Positions 54,205 through 62,435 are shown, numbered from the stretch's first letter. The stretch is DNA of 64,000 nt from Bog-532 sp963720945 (GCA_963720945.1 CAVRHH010000033.1:290894-354893); one strand, 5' to 3'. Program-made: numbers and translations. Notes: generated by a model from the letters alone, not told the origin.

Positions 54205-54462
54205 CTAGTGAACTCCGAGCGCGTTGGTAATTCCCGTGGCCAATGCCTGCACGATGCCGGGCGTGTAGAAAACGATCGCTATCAGCACGGCCAGCACAAT
54301 GAACTGGACGAACCTGGTGATCTCGCGGGTGAAGAGGAAGAAGAGCGCGACGATCCCCACGATGCCGAGGAACAACGGCCCGAACAGCCCCTGGAGGTAG
54401 GTAACGAGGCCCTGGGTGCTGAGGGCCACCGCCGGGTGCGTGGCCAGGAGATGCAACGCCAT
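54205..54462 (-). CDS. TcpD-like small membrane protein
   Basis: An 85-residue protein with two membrane helices (GPLFLGIVGIVALFFLFT and FVQFIVLAVLIAIVFYTPGIV). Size, topology and position between the TcpC and TcpE genes match TcpD-like proteins of Gram-positive conjugation systems. A purine-rich GGAAGGGAAGAG precedes the ATG. Sequence signal alone is weak; context carries the call. Confidence 0.7.
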   Translation of the reverse strand: MALHLLATHPAVALSTQGLVTYLQGLFGPLFLGIVGIVALFFLFTREITRFVQFIVLAVLIAIVFYTPGIVQALATGITNALGVH

Positions 54463-54679
54463 AACTCTTCCCTTCCGGGATCTTCAGGCACCTGCCCGGT
54501 GGCCGGTACCTGCCAGGCGGCCGGCGACAGCCGTGCCGCGCTCACACTAGGGCACCCCGTGCCGGCCAGGCACAAGGGCTGCCCCTCGTCCTCCCCCAGG
54601 AAATACGTCGGATGGGCCCGGTATGGTTCACCATCCCGGGCCCCGCATCCGGGAGCAGCGGCGCGGAAGCCGGCGCCTG

Positions 54680-55687
54680 TCATGCTCCCCCCGTCTGCTG
54701 ATTCCCCTGAACCGACGCTGCTATATCGTGCACATACCATTTGCCACCCGTGTCGATGACGGTCATGTCGTACGTCATCTCCAGCTTGCCCGGGCTGTTT
54801 CCGCCTGCACCGGACAGCTGCCATACGACGGTCGCCGTGATGTTCCGGGTCGCGCCACCCGACGGCACCGTCAAATTGGATATCCCCGCAAACGACAGGG
54901 CACCGCCCAGCCCGGAAACCGAGGCACCGGGAGCGAGGAAACGATTCAGCGTGGCGGCGTCCCCGCTCGCGTACGCCTGGAAGAAGGGCGGCAGCTGCGC
55001 GCTGAGCGCGCTCTCCGCGGCCGGATCCGACGTCACAGCGGCCGGCGAGGGCGGGGCCGCCTGCGGCGGCGCCGCCAGCCAGGCAGGCTCGCCGGGCACG
55101 ACCAGGCCGCCGTTCGCGGCGTAGATCGGCACGCCCAGCTCCATCAGCTGGCCGTTGACGCTGGCCAGCAAGGTGACGATCGCGTGCGTGCCGTCCTGAA
55201 CGCTGATCCCGGAGACCTGTTCGGAGTCCAGCTTGAGGGTGCCGGAGCCGTCCCAGCCAAGTTGCGGATCGGCGCTGCTCAGGGAGCTCGGCAGGTAGGC
55301 CGCCAGCTGCTGGGCACGCTGGTTCGCGGTGGCGGCACTGAAGTTCAGGTACACGGCGCCGAACTGCATCGCGTACGCCTCGGCCAGCGTCACGGGAAAC
55401 TGGCCGTTCCCGCTGCCCGCAGGCGAGGAACCCGAGCCACCGGAGCGTGATGCCGGAGTCTCGTTGAGGATGATCGCGGAAATACCCCGGTACCCGATGA
55501 TGAGCAGGACAGCCCACAGCACCGCCCGGAGGGTCCAAACCAGCCACCGGCCTCCGCCGCCGCTCCATGAGCGCGACTGGCGGGGCCGCCCGCCGCCCGA
55601 TTGCCCCGGTGCACCAATATCCATCTCCGGGCTATCAGCGTACACAGCCGATCGCGCTGCGTCATCTACGCCCGAACCGCGAACCAT
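54680..55687 (-). CDS. TcpC-family (VirB8-like) conjugation protein
   Basis: About 335 residues: a Gly/Arg-rich cytoplasmic N-terminus, one membrane helix (~48-70: WLVWTLRAVLWAVLLIIGYRGISAI), then two NTF2-like domains (AEAYAMQFGAVYLNFSAATANQRAQQLAAYL and LSAQLPPFFQAYASGDAATLNRFLAPG), the TcpC layout. GGCGGAGG precedes the ATG at 55687, preferred over the GTG at 55702. It is the first gene of the minus-strand cluster. It would link the channel across the wall. Confidence 0.85.
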   Translation of the reverse strand: MVRGSGVDDAARSAVYADSPEMDIGAPGQSGGGRPRQSRSWSGGGGRWLVWTLRAVLWAVLLIIGYRGISAIILNETPASRSGGSGSSPAGSGNGQFPVTLAEAYAMQFGAVYLNFSAATANQRAQQLAAYLPSSLSSADPQLGWDGSGTLKLDSEQVSGISVQDGTHAIVTLLASVNGQLMELGVPIYAANGGLVVPGEPAWLAAPPQAAPPSPAAVTSDPAAESALSAQLPPFFQAYASGDAATLNRFLAPGASVSGLGGALSFAGISNLTVPSGGATRNITATVVWQLSGAGGNSPGKLEMTYDMTVIDTGGKWYVHDIAASVQGNQQTGGA

Positions 55688-56220
55688 CACACCTCCGCCC
55701 ACTCCGCGTTGGGCTCCGCTACGGCTGACGCCACCCCGCCGACCTTAAGGCCCATTGTGCGCCACAAAAGCCTTACACGGGGAGACGCCGTTGGCGAGTC
55801 TTAGCCCGCACTCGAAATAGCTTAAATAACCAGGGATACGGCGATGTGCGGAAACAACAACACGCGTAAACGCTGGCTCAAGACCTCACCTCAGCCGACT
55901 GAAACGGAATGACCCTCCGGATCACGACAATGGCCTCTGAACTGCGGAAATGCCGGGCTGCTAGCCGGATCGCCGACACGGGCGTCTTGGCCCGGCAGGA
56001 CGGCCGCCGCAGGCCTGACAAAAAGGGCCGCACGCGGCACCTGGCGCACGCGCAATCAGATCTGCCAACCTTCTGCTGCGCTGATCGAGCCTATATTCGA
56101 ACTCTATCTCGTTCATCGATAATACGTTCGATGTCAAGCCGCCGCAAGAGGGCCGGAACGGCGGCCCGCGTTCTGCGCCGTCATGGCCACCGCGGCTGCC
56201 GTGACGGGCCGCGCCCAGCC
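55688..56220. other. 533-base non-coding region upstream of the transfer cluster
   Basis: No convincing gene. It is less GC-rich than the genes around it and should hold the promoter of the tcp-like operon; candidate A/T-rich patches lie near 55820-55860 and 56090-56135, the latter with a 6-bp inverted repeat CATCGA-N8-TCGATG. A 50-codon ORF on the minus strand with CxxC exists here but lacks a ribosome binding site. Confidence 0.45.
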
Positions 56221-56484
56221 TCACGGCAGCGGCCGGAGATGGGTGCGCTGCCCGTCATGGTCGAAGATACACAGGATCTCCGCCGGACCGTCATGTGCCC
56301 CAAAGGCGTGCGGGATCATGGTGGAGAACTCGGCCGCCTCTCCGGCCTCGACCGTAATGGCCCGCTCGCCCAGCAACAGCACGAGAGTGCCCGATAGCAC
56401 GGTGAACCAGTCCTGGCCGGGATGGACCTTCAGCTCACCGGTGCCGGGCCGGGGTACCGGCCTGGTGATGCGCATCTTGGCCAC
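56221..56484 (-). pseudogene. Cupin-fold protein, apparently truncated at its N-terminus
   Basis: An 87-residue ORF with the C-terminal cupin part: HPGQDWFTVLSGTLVLLLGERAITVEAGEAAEFSTMIPHAFGAH, with metal-type His residues. Relatives of this sequence usually carry more sequence upstream, often an XRE HTH domain. Here the ORF opens at a GTG at 56484 with no ribosome binding site, 39 bases from the truncated start of an opposite-strand methyltransferase fragment. Read as the remaining 3' end of a larger gene. Confidence 0.65.
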
Positions 56485-56522
56485 GATGACGCCGTGCGGC
56501 CCCGGCCGCCGGCAGCATCCAG

Positions 56523-57023
56523 GTGGTGACCCGCGCGTCCTCGTCCCTGCACCACCTGGCAGATCCCGATCGCGTCCTCACCCAGGTGTCCGGCGCGCTG
56601 TGTCCCGGCGGGCTGCTGGCGGTGCTCGAGATGGATTCCTTCCCGCGCTTCCTGCCCGACGACCTCGGCCTCGGCCGCCCCGGGCTCGAAGCACGCTGCC
56701 ATGCTGCCCTGGCCGAGCAGCGGGCGGCCGAGGTACCCCAGCTCGGATCGGACTGGGGCCCTCGCCTGTCCCGGGCCGGGTTCACTGTTGAGGCCGAACG
56801 CTCCTTCGCCATCGCCCTGACCCCGCCCCTTCCCCCCGCCACCGGCCGTTACGCGCAGGCCTCCCTGCACCGTATCCGGCCCAGCCTTGACGGCCGGCTG
56901 AGCGCCGGCGACCTGGCCACGCTCGACACCCTCATCGGCAGCGACGGGCCCGACGGCGTCCGGCAGCGCGACGACCTCACCGTCCGCGCCGCGCGGGCCG
57001 GATGGCTGGCCAGGCGGCCCTGA
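56523..57023 (+). pseudogene. SAM methyltransferase, 5'-truncated fragment
   Basis: About 166 codons equivalent to the C-terminal half of a class I methyltransferase: ASSSLHHLADPDRVLTQVSGALCPGGLLAVLEMDSF follows motif III of this family. SAM-binding motif I and the preceding ~90 residues are missing. The ORF begins at GTG GTG with no ribosome binding site, just beyond the truncated cupin gene on the other strand. The remaining frame is intact to the stop. Confidence 0.7.
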
Positions 57024-57038
57024 GCGGCTCAGCGCTCA

Positions 57039-57158
57039 GACGTTGAAAGCGGAACGTCCGCCGACCGGGCCGGACATCCGCCCCACCTGCCACAGCCCGA
57101 CCTATCCTCGGCCTGACCTGGGAATACAGCCTGTTGGCTGTCGTTGGGCTGAGACGGG
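57039..57158. repeat. 120-bp imperfect direct repeat, left copy
   Basis: This segment is repeated in the same orientation at 62180-62298, directly after the integrase pseudogene. The two copies share blocks such as cccgacctatcct and ggcctgacctggg and differ by small indels and substitutions. It shows no coding signal of its own. Confidence 0.75.
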
Positions 57159-57308
57159 CGGGCGCCTGGCACGGCTCGCCGTCGCTGCGGCGGGCGCCGC
57201 AGCGGTATCGGCCCTTGCGGAGCTTCCGGCCCTCGCTGGGCTCCTCGCGCGCGTGTCGTGGGGTCTGGGGTTTGCGGAGCCGGGCGAGCGCCTGAGTACA
57301 TTGGTGTC

Positions 57309-57506
57309 ATGACGACAGTGCATGTCCCGTACACCGTCGAGCAGGACGAGGACGGCGTGTGGTGCGCGCATACGTGGCTGGGCTCCAGCGGAGGCGCCAA
57401 CGGCAACGGCGCCACAGCGGAGGAGGCTGTCGCAGACCTGCGTGAGGCTGTCCGCATGGTCATCGAAGAGGATGGGATCCCGGCCCAGCTTGAGCGGTCG
57501 CTGTAA
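57309..57506 (+). CDS. HicB-like antitoxin family protein
   Basis: A 65-residue protein with a HicB-type fold start: VHVPYTVEQDEDGVWCAHTWLG, then GNGATAEEAVADLREAVRMVIEEDG. This is the partial RNase-H-like antitoxin domain. No HicA toxin ORF is seen on either side, and no DNA-binding C-terminal domain. It may be an orphan or act alone. ATG start; upstream ribosome binding site is not obvious. Confidence 0.65.
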   Translation: MTTVHVPYTVEQDEDGVWCAHTWLGSSGGANGNGATAEEAVADLREAVRMVIEEDGIPAQLERSL

Positions 57507-57656
57507 ATCTCCATGCAGTGGGTATCTCGCCAGCTCGTGAGCCTCAACGGCATGATTTCGGCTCATCAGTAACAGCCGTCACCGTGGAGGACTCCATGCC
57601 CGTTCCCATCTGCCGAACCATTCAGGAGGCGGACGACGCTGGGCGCGAGGTGCTTA

Positions 57657-57800
57657 GTGACCGTCTGCCGGACCATCGCCGAGGTTGAGGCCGCAGCCGA
57701 CGCGAACAGCGCCGGGGAGCCGCCGCTCAGCCAGGAAGCGGCCGACTGTGTGGCCGCGATCCTCGCGACCGCAGAGAGCTGTCGAAGCGTGGGGTCGTGA
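57657..57800 (+). CDS. Small uncharacterised ORF, possibly frame-broken
   Basis: A 47-codon ORF (VTVCRTIAEVEAAADANSAGEPPLSQEAADCVAAILA). A better translation start lies upstream at 57596 (ATG with GGAGG 5 bases before), giving MPVPICRTIQEADDAGREVL in another frame before a stop at 57688. The similar CRTI-E words suggest one small gene altered by a frameshift or a local duplication. No function recognised. Confidence 0.35.
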   Translation: MTVCRTIAEVEAAADANSAGEPPLSQEAADCVAAILATAESCRSVGS

Positions 57801-57873
57801 CATCTGGCCCCACGGTGCGGCGCAACGCCACTACCGTGGGGTCTTTGCGTTTTCGAACACGGGAGCCTAGGCA

Positions 57874-58308
57874 ATGCCCGAACTGGATTTCATGGTTACT
57901 GCGGACTACGTCCGCGCCGAGGCCGGCGTGCTGCACATGATCGCCGCCGGGTTCGATGTGCTGTTCGTACCCTCGGTTCCCGCGGTCCGCCAGGTTGGAA
58001 TAGGGCTCCGTCTCCTGGTGGACGTAGCCGAGGCTCGCGAGCAGCACCAGGTCACGCTGATCTACCAGGACGCCGACGGCCACCGCCTGATCGAGCTTCA
58101 CGCCAGCGTGAGGGCGGCGGGCCAAGGGGAGCCGCTTCCGCCGCCGGGCCGGCCGTACGGGGTGCCGATGGCGTTCAACGTGATGCTGCCGATTCCGGCC
58201 TACGGTGACTATTCGCTTGAGCTGTACGTCGATGGTGAACAGGTCAAATCCATCACGCTGGCTGCTGTGCCCGTGCCCGCGCTGCCTGGCGTTCCCGGTC
58301 ATGCCTAG
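57874..58308 (+). CDS. DUF6941 family protein
   Basis: A 144-residue protein whose sequence (MVTADYVRAEAGVLHMIAAGFDVLFVPSVPAVRQVGIGLRLLV and AFNVMLPIPAYGDYSLELYVDGE) matches the DUF6941 type common in actinobacteria. It resembles a beta-sandwich fold. It starts 73 bases after the small ORF and overlaps the DUF4258 gene by 8 bases, suggesting a shared transcript. Function unknown. Confidence 0.8.
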   Translation: MPELDFMVTADYVRAEAGVLHMIAAGFDVLFVPSVPAVRQVGIGLRLLVDVAEAREQHQVTLIYQDADGHRLIELHASVRAAGQGEPLPPPGRPYGVPMAFNVMLPIPAYGDYSLELYVDGEQVKSITLAAVPVPALPGVPGHA

Positions 58309-58525
58309 GCCGGATCTGACCCGGCACGTACGCGAGCGGATGGAGGCCCGTGATATCAGCGAGGCCCAGATCTTCGAGGCGCTGGCGCATGAGATTCGCC
58401 GCACTCCGGGCGAGCCCGGTACGGTCTGGATTCACGGCACGGTTGCGGGGGGAGAAACATTGAAGGTGTGCATAAGCGTTGACAAGACAGTAGTAATCAC
58501 CGCAGCATGGCCGGACCGCCGGTGA
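58301..58525 (+). CDS. DUF4258-like (RelE-type fold) putative toxin
   Basis: A 74-residue protein (RHVRERMEARDISEAQIFEALAH, then TVWIHGTVAGGETLKVCISVDKTVVITAAW) typical of DUF4258, a family found beside DUF2283 in toxin-antitoxin-like pairs. Start at ATG 58301, inside the end of the DUF6941 gene. The partner DUF2283 gene follows with a 13-base gap from the stop. Toxic activity has not been shown by the sequence. Confidence 0.75.
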   Translation: MPRPDLTRHVRERMEARDISEAQIFEALAHEIRRTPGEPGTVWIHGTVAGGETLKVCISVDKTVVITAAWPDRR

Positions 58526-58536
58526 AGGAGCTGCCC

Positions 58537-58833
58537 ATGATCCGCCAGAGCTTCGATCTCGACGCCAACGCTCTGTACGTCCAGCTGACCGACGAGAAAG
58601 TCGCACGTACCGCAGAGATTGATGCGTGCACCCTGGTCGACCTCGGCGTGGACGGCCGCGTCGTGGGCATTGAGGTGATCGCACCGCAGCGCAACTGGCC
58701 GCTGGATCAGATCCTGCAGTCCTTCGACGTCAGCCCCGAGCAAGCCTACGAGCTGCGGCTATATCTGCTCAAGCCGGACCGGCTGACCGTCCCCGCGCAC
58801 CCCGACGCGCGCCTCCCGGTGGCTGTCGGCTGA
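58537..58833 (+). CDS. DUF2283 family protein (putative antitoxin partner)
   Basis: A 98-residue protein from the ATG at 58537 (GGAG 6 bases before), with the DUF2283 core: FDLDANALYVQLTDEKVARTAEIDACTLVDLGVDGRVVGIEVI. An upstream in-frame ATG at 58507 is less well placed. It directly follows the DUF4258 gene; such pairs are widespread in bacteria and may be toxin-antitoxin modules. Its 3' end overlaps an opposite-strand gene by 65 bases. Confidence 0.78.
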   Translation: MIRQSFDLDANALYVQLTDEKVARTAEIDACTLVDLGVDGRVVGIEVIAPQRNWPLDQILQSFDVSPEQAYELRLYLLKPDRLTVPAHPDARLPVAVG

Positions 58834-60006
58834 CCGCCCAGCCGCGCCGCCCGCCAGGGAACGGAAAGGGAACGGCATCAAGAGCCAGGGCCGGGATCTC
58901 ATCAGGTGCGGTAGCCCGGCCCGTACGACCCGGCGCCGGGGATGCCCAACCCCAGTAGCTGTCCAGCGGGTGCGGCGGGTACCGCGGCTGGTAGATCTCG
59001 CGGCCGTACTCGCCGACGTCGACCGAGGACACGTCCGGCCTGGTCCACGGCTGGCCCCGCTGCGGTGCAGGCTGCGGGGCGCGCAGCCGCCGGAGGCGCT
59101 CCCACTCCGCCGCCTGCTCCTCCGGAGACGGGGGCAGCCAGCCGAACGCCTCGGCGAGCTGCACCGCGACCGCCGCGGCGTTGCCCTCTCGGGCCCGCCA
59201 GCTGGCGCGCACGAGCGCCAGCTCGGCGCCCCCCATCGCGTCCCCCCGCACCGCGAGCGCTGTGCTGACCGGTGGCGGCACGTCCGGCAGCGGCTCACGA
59301 ACCCGGCCGCCCCCGCGGCCACCGCCTGCGCCAGCTGCTCCATGCGCCGCCCGGCGGCCTCCTCCTCCCGGTAGGTGGCGGTGAACTCCTCGGCCACCTC
59401 GCGGACGGCCAGGACCGCGGCGCGCTGCCGCTGGCCGGACCGGGCACACACCTCGTCCCGCTCGGCCACCGCGGCGGCCAGCTCGGCGCGGAGCACGGCC
59501 AGCTCGCGGCAGCCCTTGATCTCCGCGATCCGCTCATCGATGACGGCCACGCGGCCACGGACCATCTGCGCCGCCGTAGCCGAGTCGTCCGCGTCGGCGC
59601 ACGCGGACGCGATCCGCGGGCGGAGCGGGGCAGCGTCCCGGCCAGCCTCCAGCGCCGCCAGCCGTTCGGCCTCCAGCTCCATCACAGCCGAACGGCTGGC
59701 CTGTGCCCGCTCCTCGTGCACCCCGGCGATACGGTCCAGCTCGCCGCGCTGAGTCTCCAGTTCAGCCAGCTCCGCGGCCAGATCGGCGTCCGCGTGGCCC
59801 CCGTCGTCTGGCGTGACCGGCTCGAGGTCCACGGGCACGTCCGGCACCGGCTCCGTACTGTCGCCCCCGGCCTCCGCCTTCGCCGCCAACCGCATACGCA
59901 GCCGGTGAGCGCTTCCGGTGCCGACACCCAGCTCTGTGGCCACCTGCCGCTCCGACTTCCCCTGCGCGAAAAGCTCCGCGCCGCGGGTCTCCTGCTCCGG
60001 GGTCAT
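58769..60006 (-). CDS. HTH / coiled-coil protein, frameshifted
   Basis: From the ATG at 60006: an HTH near the N-terminus (EQETRGAELFAQGKSERQVATELGVGTGSAHRLRMRL), then a long coiled coil (~80-245) rich in Glu/Ala/Arg. Near 59290-59297 the frame breaks by one base; the -1 frame continues VSTALAVRGDAMGGAELALVRASW and WGWASPAPG to 58769. No domain beyond the HTH is recognised. The start overlaps the preceding small gene (TGATG). It may be a phage- or plasmid-derived DNA-binding protein. Confidence 0.55.
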
Positions 60007-60253
60007 CAGGCGACCCTTCCGATCGCGCCCGGGCTGTTGACGACGGCGGTCATCAGCGCATCGATCTCGCCGGCGCGGCAGCAGCGGCAGCGCCCATTGG
60101 CACACGGAGATCCGGACCTGGGTCACCCCGGCCGCGCCGTCGACCGCCCGCTTCTCCGCGTCGTACAGGCCGCCGAGGAACTCTGCGGACGCCCGGGCCG
60201 CCGCGGCGATCCCGTCGATGGTATGGGTCGTCCGGATCAGTCGGGTAGGTCAC
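60006..60253 (-). pseudogene. Small gene upstream of the HTH protein, with two frame breaks
   Basis: A GTG at 60253 has GAGG 6 bases upstream. Reading VTYPTDPDDPY, then in shifted frames IDGIAAAARASAEFLGGLYDAEKRAVDGAAG and finally GEIDALMTAVVNSPGAIGRVA to a stop overlapping the next ATG, gives an ~80-residue protein broken twice. No homology recognised. It may be decay or poor sequence. Confidence 0.4.
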
Positions 60254-60378
60254 AGCATGCCTCTTCTGCGAGGAATCAATGCCCGTGGGACGCGCCACGC
60301 ACAGCGCGGGATCACAGCATTCGGTTCCATGAATCTGCTACACGGCTGGCGCTACACGGCCACTCGTCGGGCTGAGCC

Positions 60379-60651
60379 CTACAGGTCCAGGTTCCGGTAC
60401 ACCTCGCGCCGGTGACCGACCACCACGACCCGGACCACCCGGGCGGCGTCGTCGACGGCGTAGATCAACCGGTAGTCGCCGGAGCGCACCCGCAGATACG
60501 GCCGGTGTCCCTTGAGGGGCTTGGTGCCTGGCGGGCGCGGATCGGTGGCAAGGGCGCGCATCGTAGCCAGGACATCCTTGCGGGCGGCGGCGTCCAGCTG
60601 GCGGAGCGCACGGCGCACGCGAGGACGCGTGGCGACGGTGTAGGGCGCCAC
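60379..60651 (-). CDS. RelE/ParE-family toxin
   Basis: A 90-residue RelE-fold toxin: VATRPRVRRALRQLDAAARKDVLATMRALATDPRPPGTKPLKGH, then YLRVRSGDYRLIYAVDDAARVVRVVVVGHRREVYR, with the basic residues expected for mRNA cleavage. GTG start at 60651, 7 bases after the antitoxin stop. It forms a type II pair with the antitoxin at 60659-60913. RelE-like toxins cut mRNA at the ribosome. Confidence 0.88.
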   Translation of the reverse strand: MAPYTVATRPRVRRALRQLDAAARKDVLATMRALATDPRPPGTKPLKGHRPYLRVRSGDYRLIYAVDDAARVVRVVVVGHRREVYRNLDL

Positions 60652-60658
60652 CGCGGGC

Positions 60659-60913
60659 TCAGTTCCCGAACTCGGCTTCGAGCTCTTCCAGCGGGATGTC
60701 CTCGCCGGGCTCGTCCCACGAGGCGTCGGCCTCGGCGGCGTCCTCGGCGTCCTCAGCGGCGCGGAGCGCGTCGAGCACCGACTCGGGGACGATGGCGGCG
60801 ACACGCTCACCTGCGATCGTCACGTGGGTGATGACGCCGCGCCGTGCATCACCGACAGCGTCAGCGAGCAGCTTCGGCTGCTCCGCTGGCAGTTCCCGCG
60901 CAGGCTCACTCAC
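60659..60913 (-). CDS. Type II antitoxin partner of the RelE-like toxin
   Basis: An 84-residue Phd/YefM-type protein: MSEPARELPAEQPKLLADAVGDARRGVITHVTIAGERVAAIVPESV, with an acidic C-terminus. It precedes the RelE-like toxin by 7 bases in the usual antitoxin-first order. It is closely similar to the solitary antitoxin at 40861-41112, including an identical LDALRAAEDAEDAAEADA stretch. Confidence 0.85.
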   Translation of the reverse strand: MSEPARELPAEQPKLLADAVGDARRGVITHVTIAGERVAAIVPESVLDALRAAEDAEDAAEADASWDEPGEDIPLEELEAEFGN

Positions 60914-60985
60914 ACGGCCAGTGTACGTACGTGCCGGTGTTTGCAGCCAGCGCTCTCACACACGCGCGCGCGGGATGCGTCGGCT

Positions 60986-61246
60986 TCACCATGAACCGGC
61001 ACGGCCGCGGAGCATCCCAGCGAGCCCGTATGGAGAATCCCGGCCAACGCCGGTCAGCCCCGCGTCGAGGACCAGGCCGAGGGCCTCGCCGCAGAGCTGG
61101 AGCGCGTTGGCGATGGCCTCGGCCATGACGATCGACGGCCGCCGCTTCGCGTTCTCCAGCTGCGACCACATGCCCACGCTGCGCCCGGCCGCCAGCTCGG
61201 CCTGCTCCGTCGTCAGGCCGAGCTGGCGGCGCCGGGCGCGGAGCAC
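60986..61246 (-). CDS. XRE-family HTH protein, start uncertain
   Basis: An 86-residue ORF with a Cro/C1-type HTH: RRRQLGLTTEQAELAAGRSVGMWSQLENAKRRPSIVMAEAIANAL. The frame is open further upstream (DPRVVAEVL), so the N-terminus may begin beyond 61246. It abuts the broken start of the integrase on the other strand. It could be an element regulator. Confidence 0.65.
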   Translation of the reverse strand: MLRARRRQLGLTTEQAELAAGRSVGMWSQLENAKRRPSIVMAEAIANALQLCGEALGLVLDAGLTGVGRDSPYGLAGMLRGRAGSW

Positions 61247-61284
61247 CTCAGCAACAACGCGCGGGTCGCCGTCCCGGTGGGCGG

Positions 61285-62156
61285 GTGCGAAGTCCGACGC
61301 CGCTCGGGTCGCTGCGCCGCTCTCACGTCGAGCGGTGGGTCAAGGCGATGCAGATGGCTCCGCGCGGCGAGGGCAAGCCGCCGGGCCTCGCGCCGGGCAC
61401 CATTCGTACGCGCTTCAACAACGTCCGCGGCGTCCTGCGGGCCGCTGTCCGCGACCGGGTCATCGCGTCCGACCCGAGCGACGGGATCATGCTGCCGCGG
61501 GCCCGGTGCGCCGAGGCGGCCATGACGCTGCCCACAACCGGGCAAGCGCGAGGGCTCATGGATGCGGTGCCGGGCCGCTGGCGGGCGTTCGTGGCGCTGT
61601 GCGCGTTCGCGGGCCTGCGGCTCGGCGAGGCCGCGGCGGTCCAGGCAGGCGATATCGACTTCCTGCGCCGCACGCTGAACGTCTCACGGCAGGTGCAGCG
61701 CGCCGGGTGGGGCAAGGTGGAGATCCGGCCGCCGAAGTACGGCAGCGAGCGCAGCGTGTACCTCGCCGACGCCCTGGTTGAGATCCTGTCCGTCCACGTC
61801 GCCGAGCATTGCCCCGGCGACGATCCGGCCCGCTGGCTGTTCGGCACCGCCCAGCCGCCGCATCAGAACACGGTCGGCTACTGGTGGCGGCAGGCGTGCA
61901 CCGCCACGAGCTGCGGCACGGTCAGGCTTCACGATTTGCGGCACTTCCACGCCACGGCAGTTTCGCGGCAGGCTGCGACGTGGTGACCGTTCAGCGGGCG
62001 CTCGGTCACAAGAGCGCGACCGTCACCCTGGCCACGTACGCCCATCTCTGGCCGACCGCAGAGGACCGGACACGCGCCGCCGCAGCGGCGATGCTGGCCG
62101 AAACACTGCAGAAGTGCGGACTCTGTGCGGACCGCCGGGAAGGCGTGAGGCTGTGA
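61285..62156 (+). pseudogene. Tyrosine recombinase (integrase), 5'-truncated and frameshifted
   Basis: The frame from 61285 shows a core-binding region (SLRRSHVERWVKAM, APGTIRTRFNNVRGVLRAAVRD), then the catalytic Arg in FAGLRLGEAAAV and HDLRHFHATA. A stop follows; one missing base near 61961-61963 (T run) puts the remainder in the -1 frame, with CDVVTVQRALGHKSATVTLATYAHLWP carrying the HxxR-like His and the catalytic Tyr. The N-terminal ~80-100 residues usual in these integrases are missing. As read, the enzyme is inactive, so the element would not move by itself. Confidence 0.85.
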
Positions 62157-62179
62157 CCAGGATGTACGTGCTAGATCGC

Positions 62180-62298
62180 ACGTTGAAGCAGAACGCCTGC
62201 CCGGCAAGGGCCCGGCATCCCCCGACCTGCCACAACCCGACCTATCCTTGGCCTGACCTGGGGAAATACAGCCGGTTGGCTGCCGTTGGCTGAGACGG
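62180..62298. repeat. 120-bp imperfect direct repeat, right copy
   Basis: Same orientation as the copy at 57039-57158; it begins 24 bases after the integrase stop. It contains the blocks cccgacctatcct and ggcctgacctgggg. It may be a duplicated integrase flank rather than an att site, since the two copies are only partly identical. Confidence 0.75.
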
Positions 62299-62435
62299 GC
62301 CGCCGCGCGTACTACCGCCACGCCCTCCAGGAAGTGGCCGAGACCGGATACACCGGCAGGCTGAACGATCCCCCGCTCACCCCAGGTCCAGGCAGGATCG
62401 CCGCGATCCCCGAGATCCGCCTGATGCTCGCGTGA
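62286..62435 (+). CDS. Small ORF after the integrase, doubtful
   Basis: A 49-codon frame with a TTG start (AETGRRAYYRHALQEVAETGYTGRLNDPPLTPG, ending in RIAAIPEIRLMLA). It has some internal order but no ribosome binding site and no recognised homologue. Confidence 0.25.
   Translation: MAETGRRAYYRHALQEVAETGYTGRLNDPPLTPGPGRIAAIPEIRLMLA

Noticed and set aside
55961..56224. Small minus-strand ORF with CxxC before the transfer cluster
   Set aside because: No ribosome binding site and no family; likely intergenic.
57507..57596. HicA toxin next to the HicB-like gene
   Set aside because: The only frame here is 19 codons and lacks the HicA double-stranded RNA-binding pattern.
57039..62298. The 120-bp repeats as attL/attR of a compact element
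   Set aside because: The copies differ at many positions; true att cores of a recent insertion would be identical.
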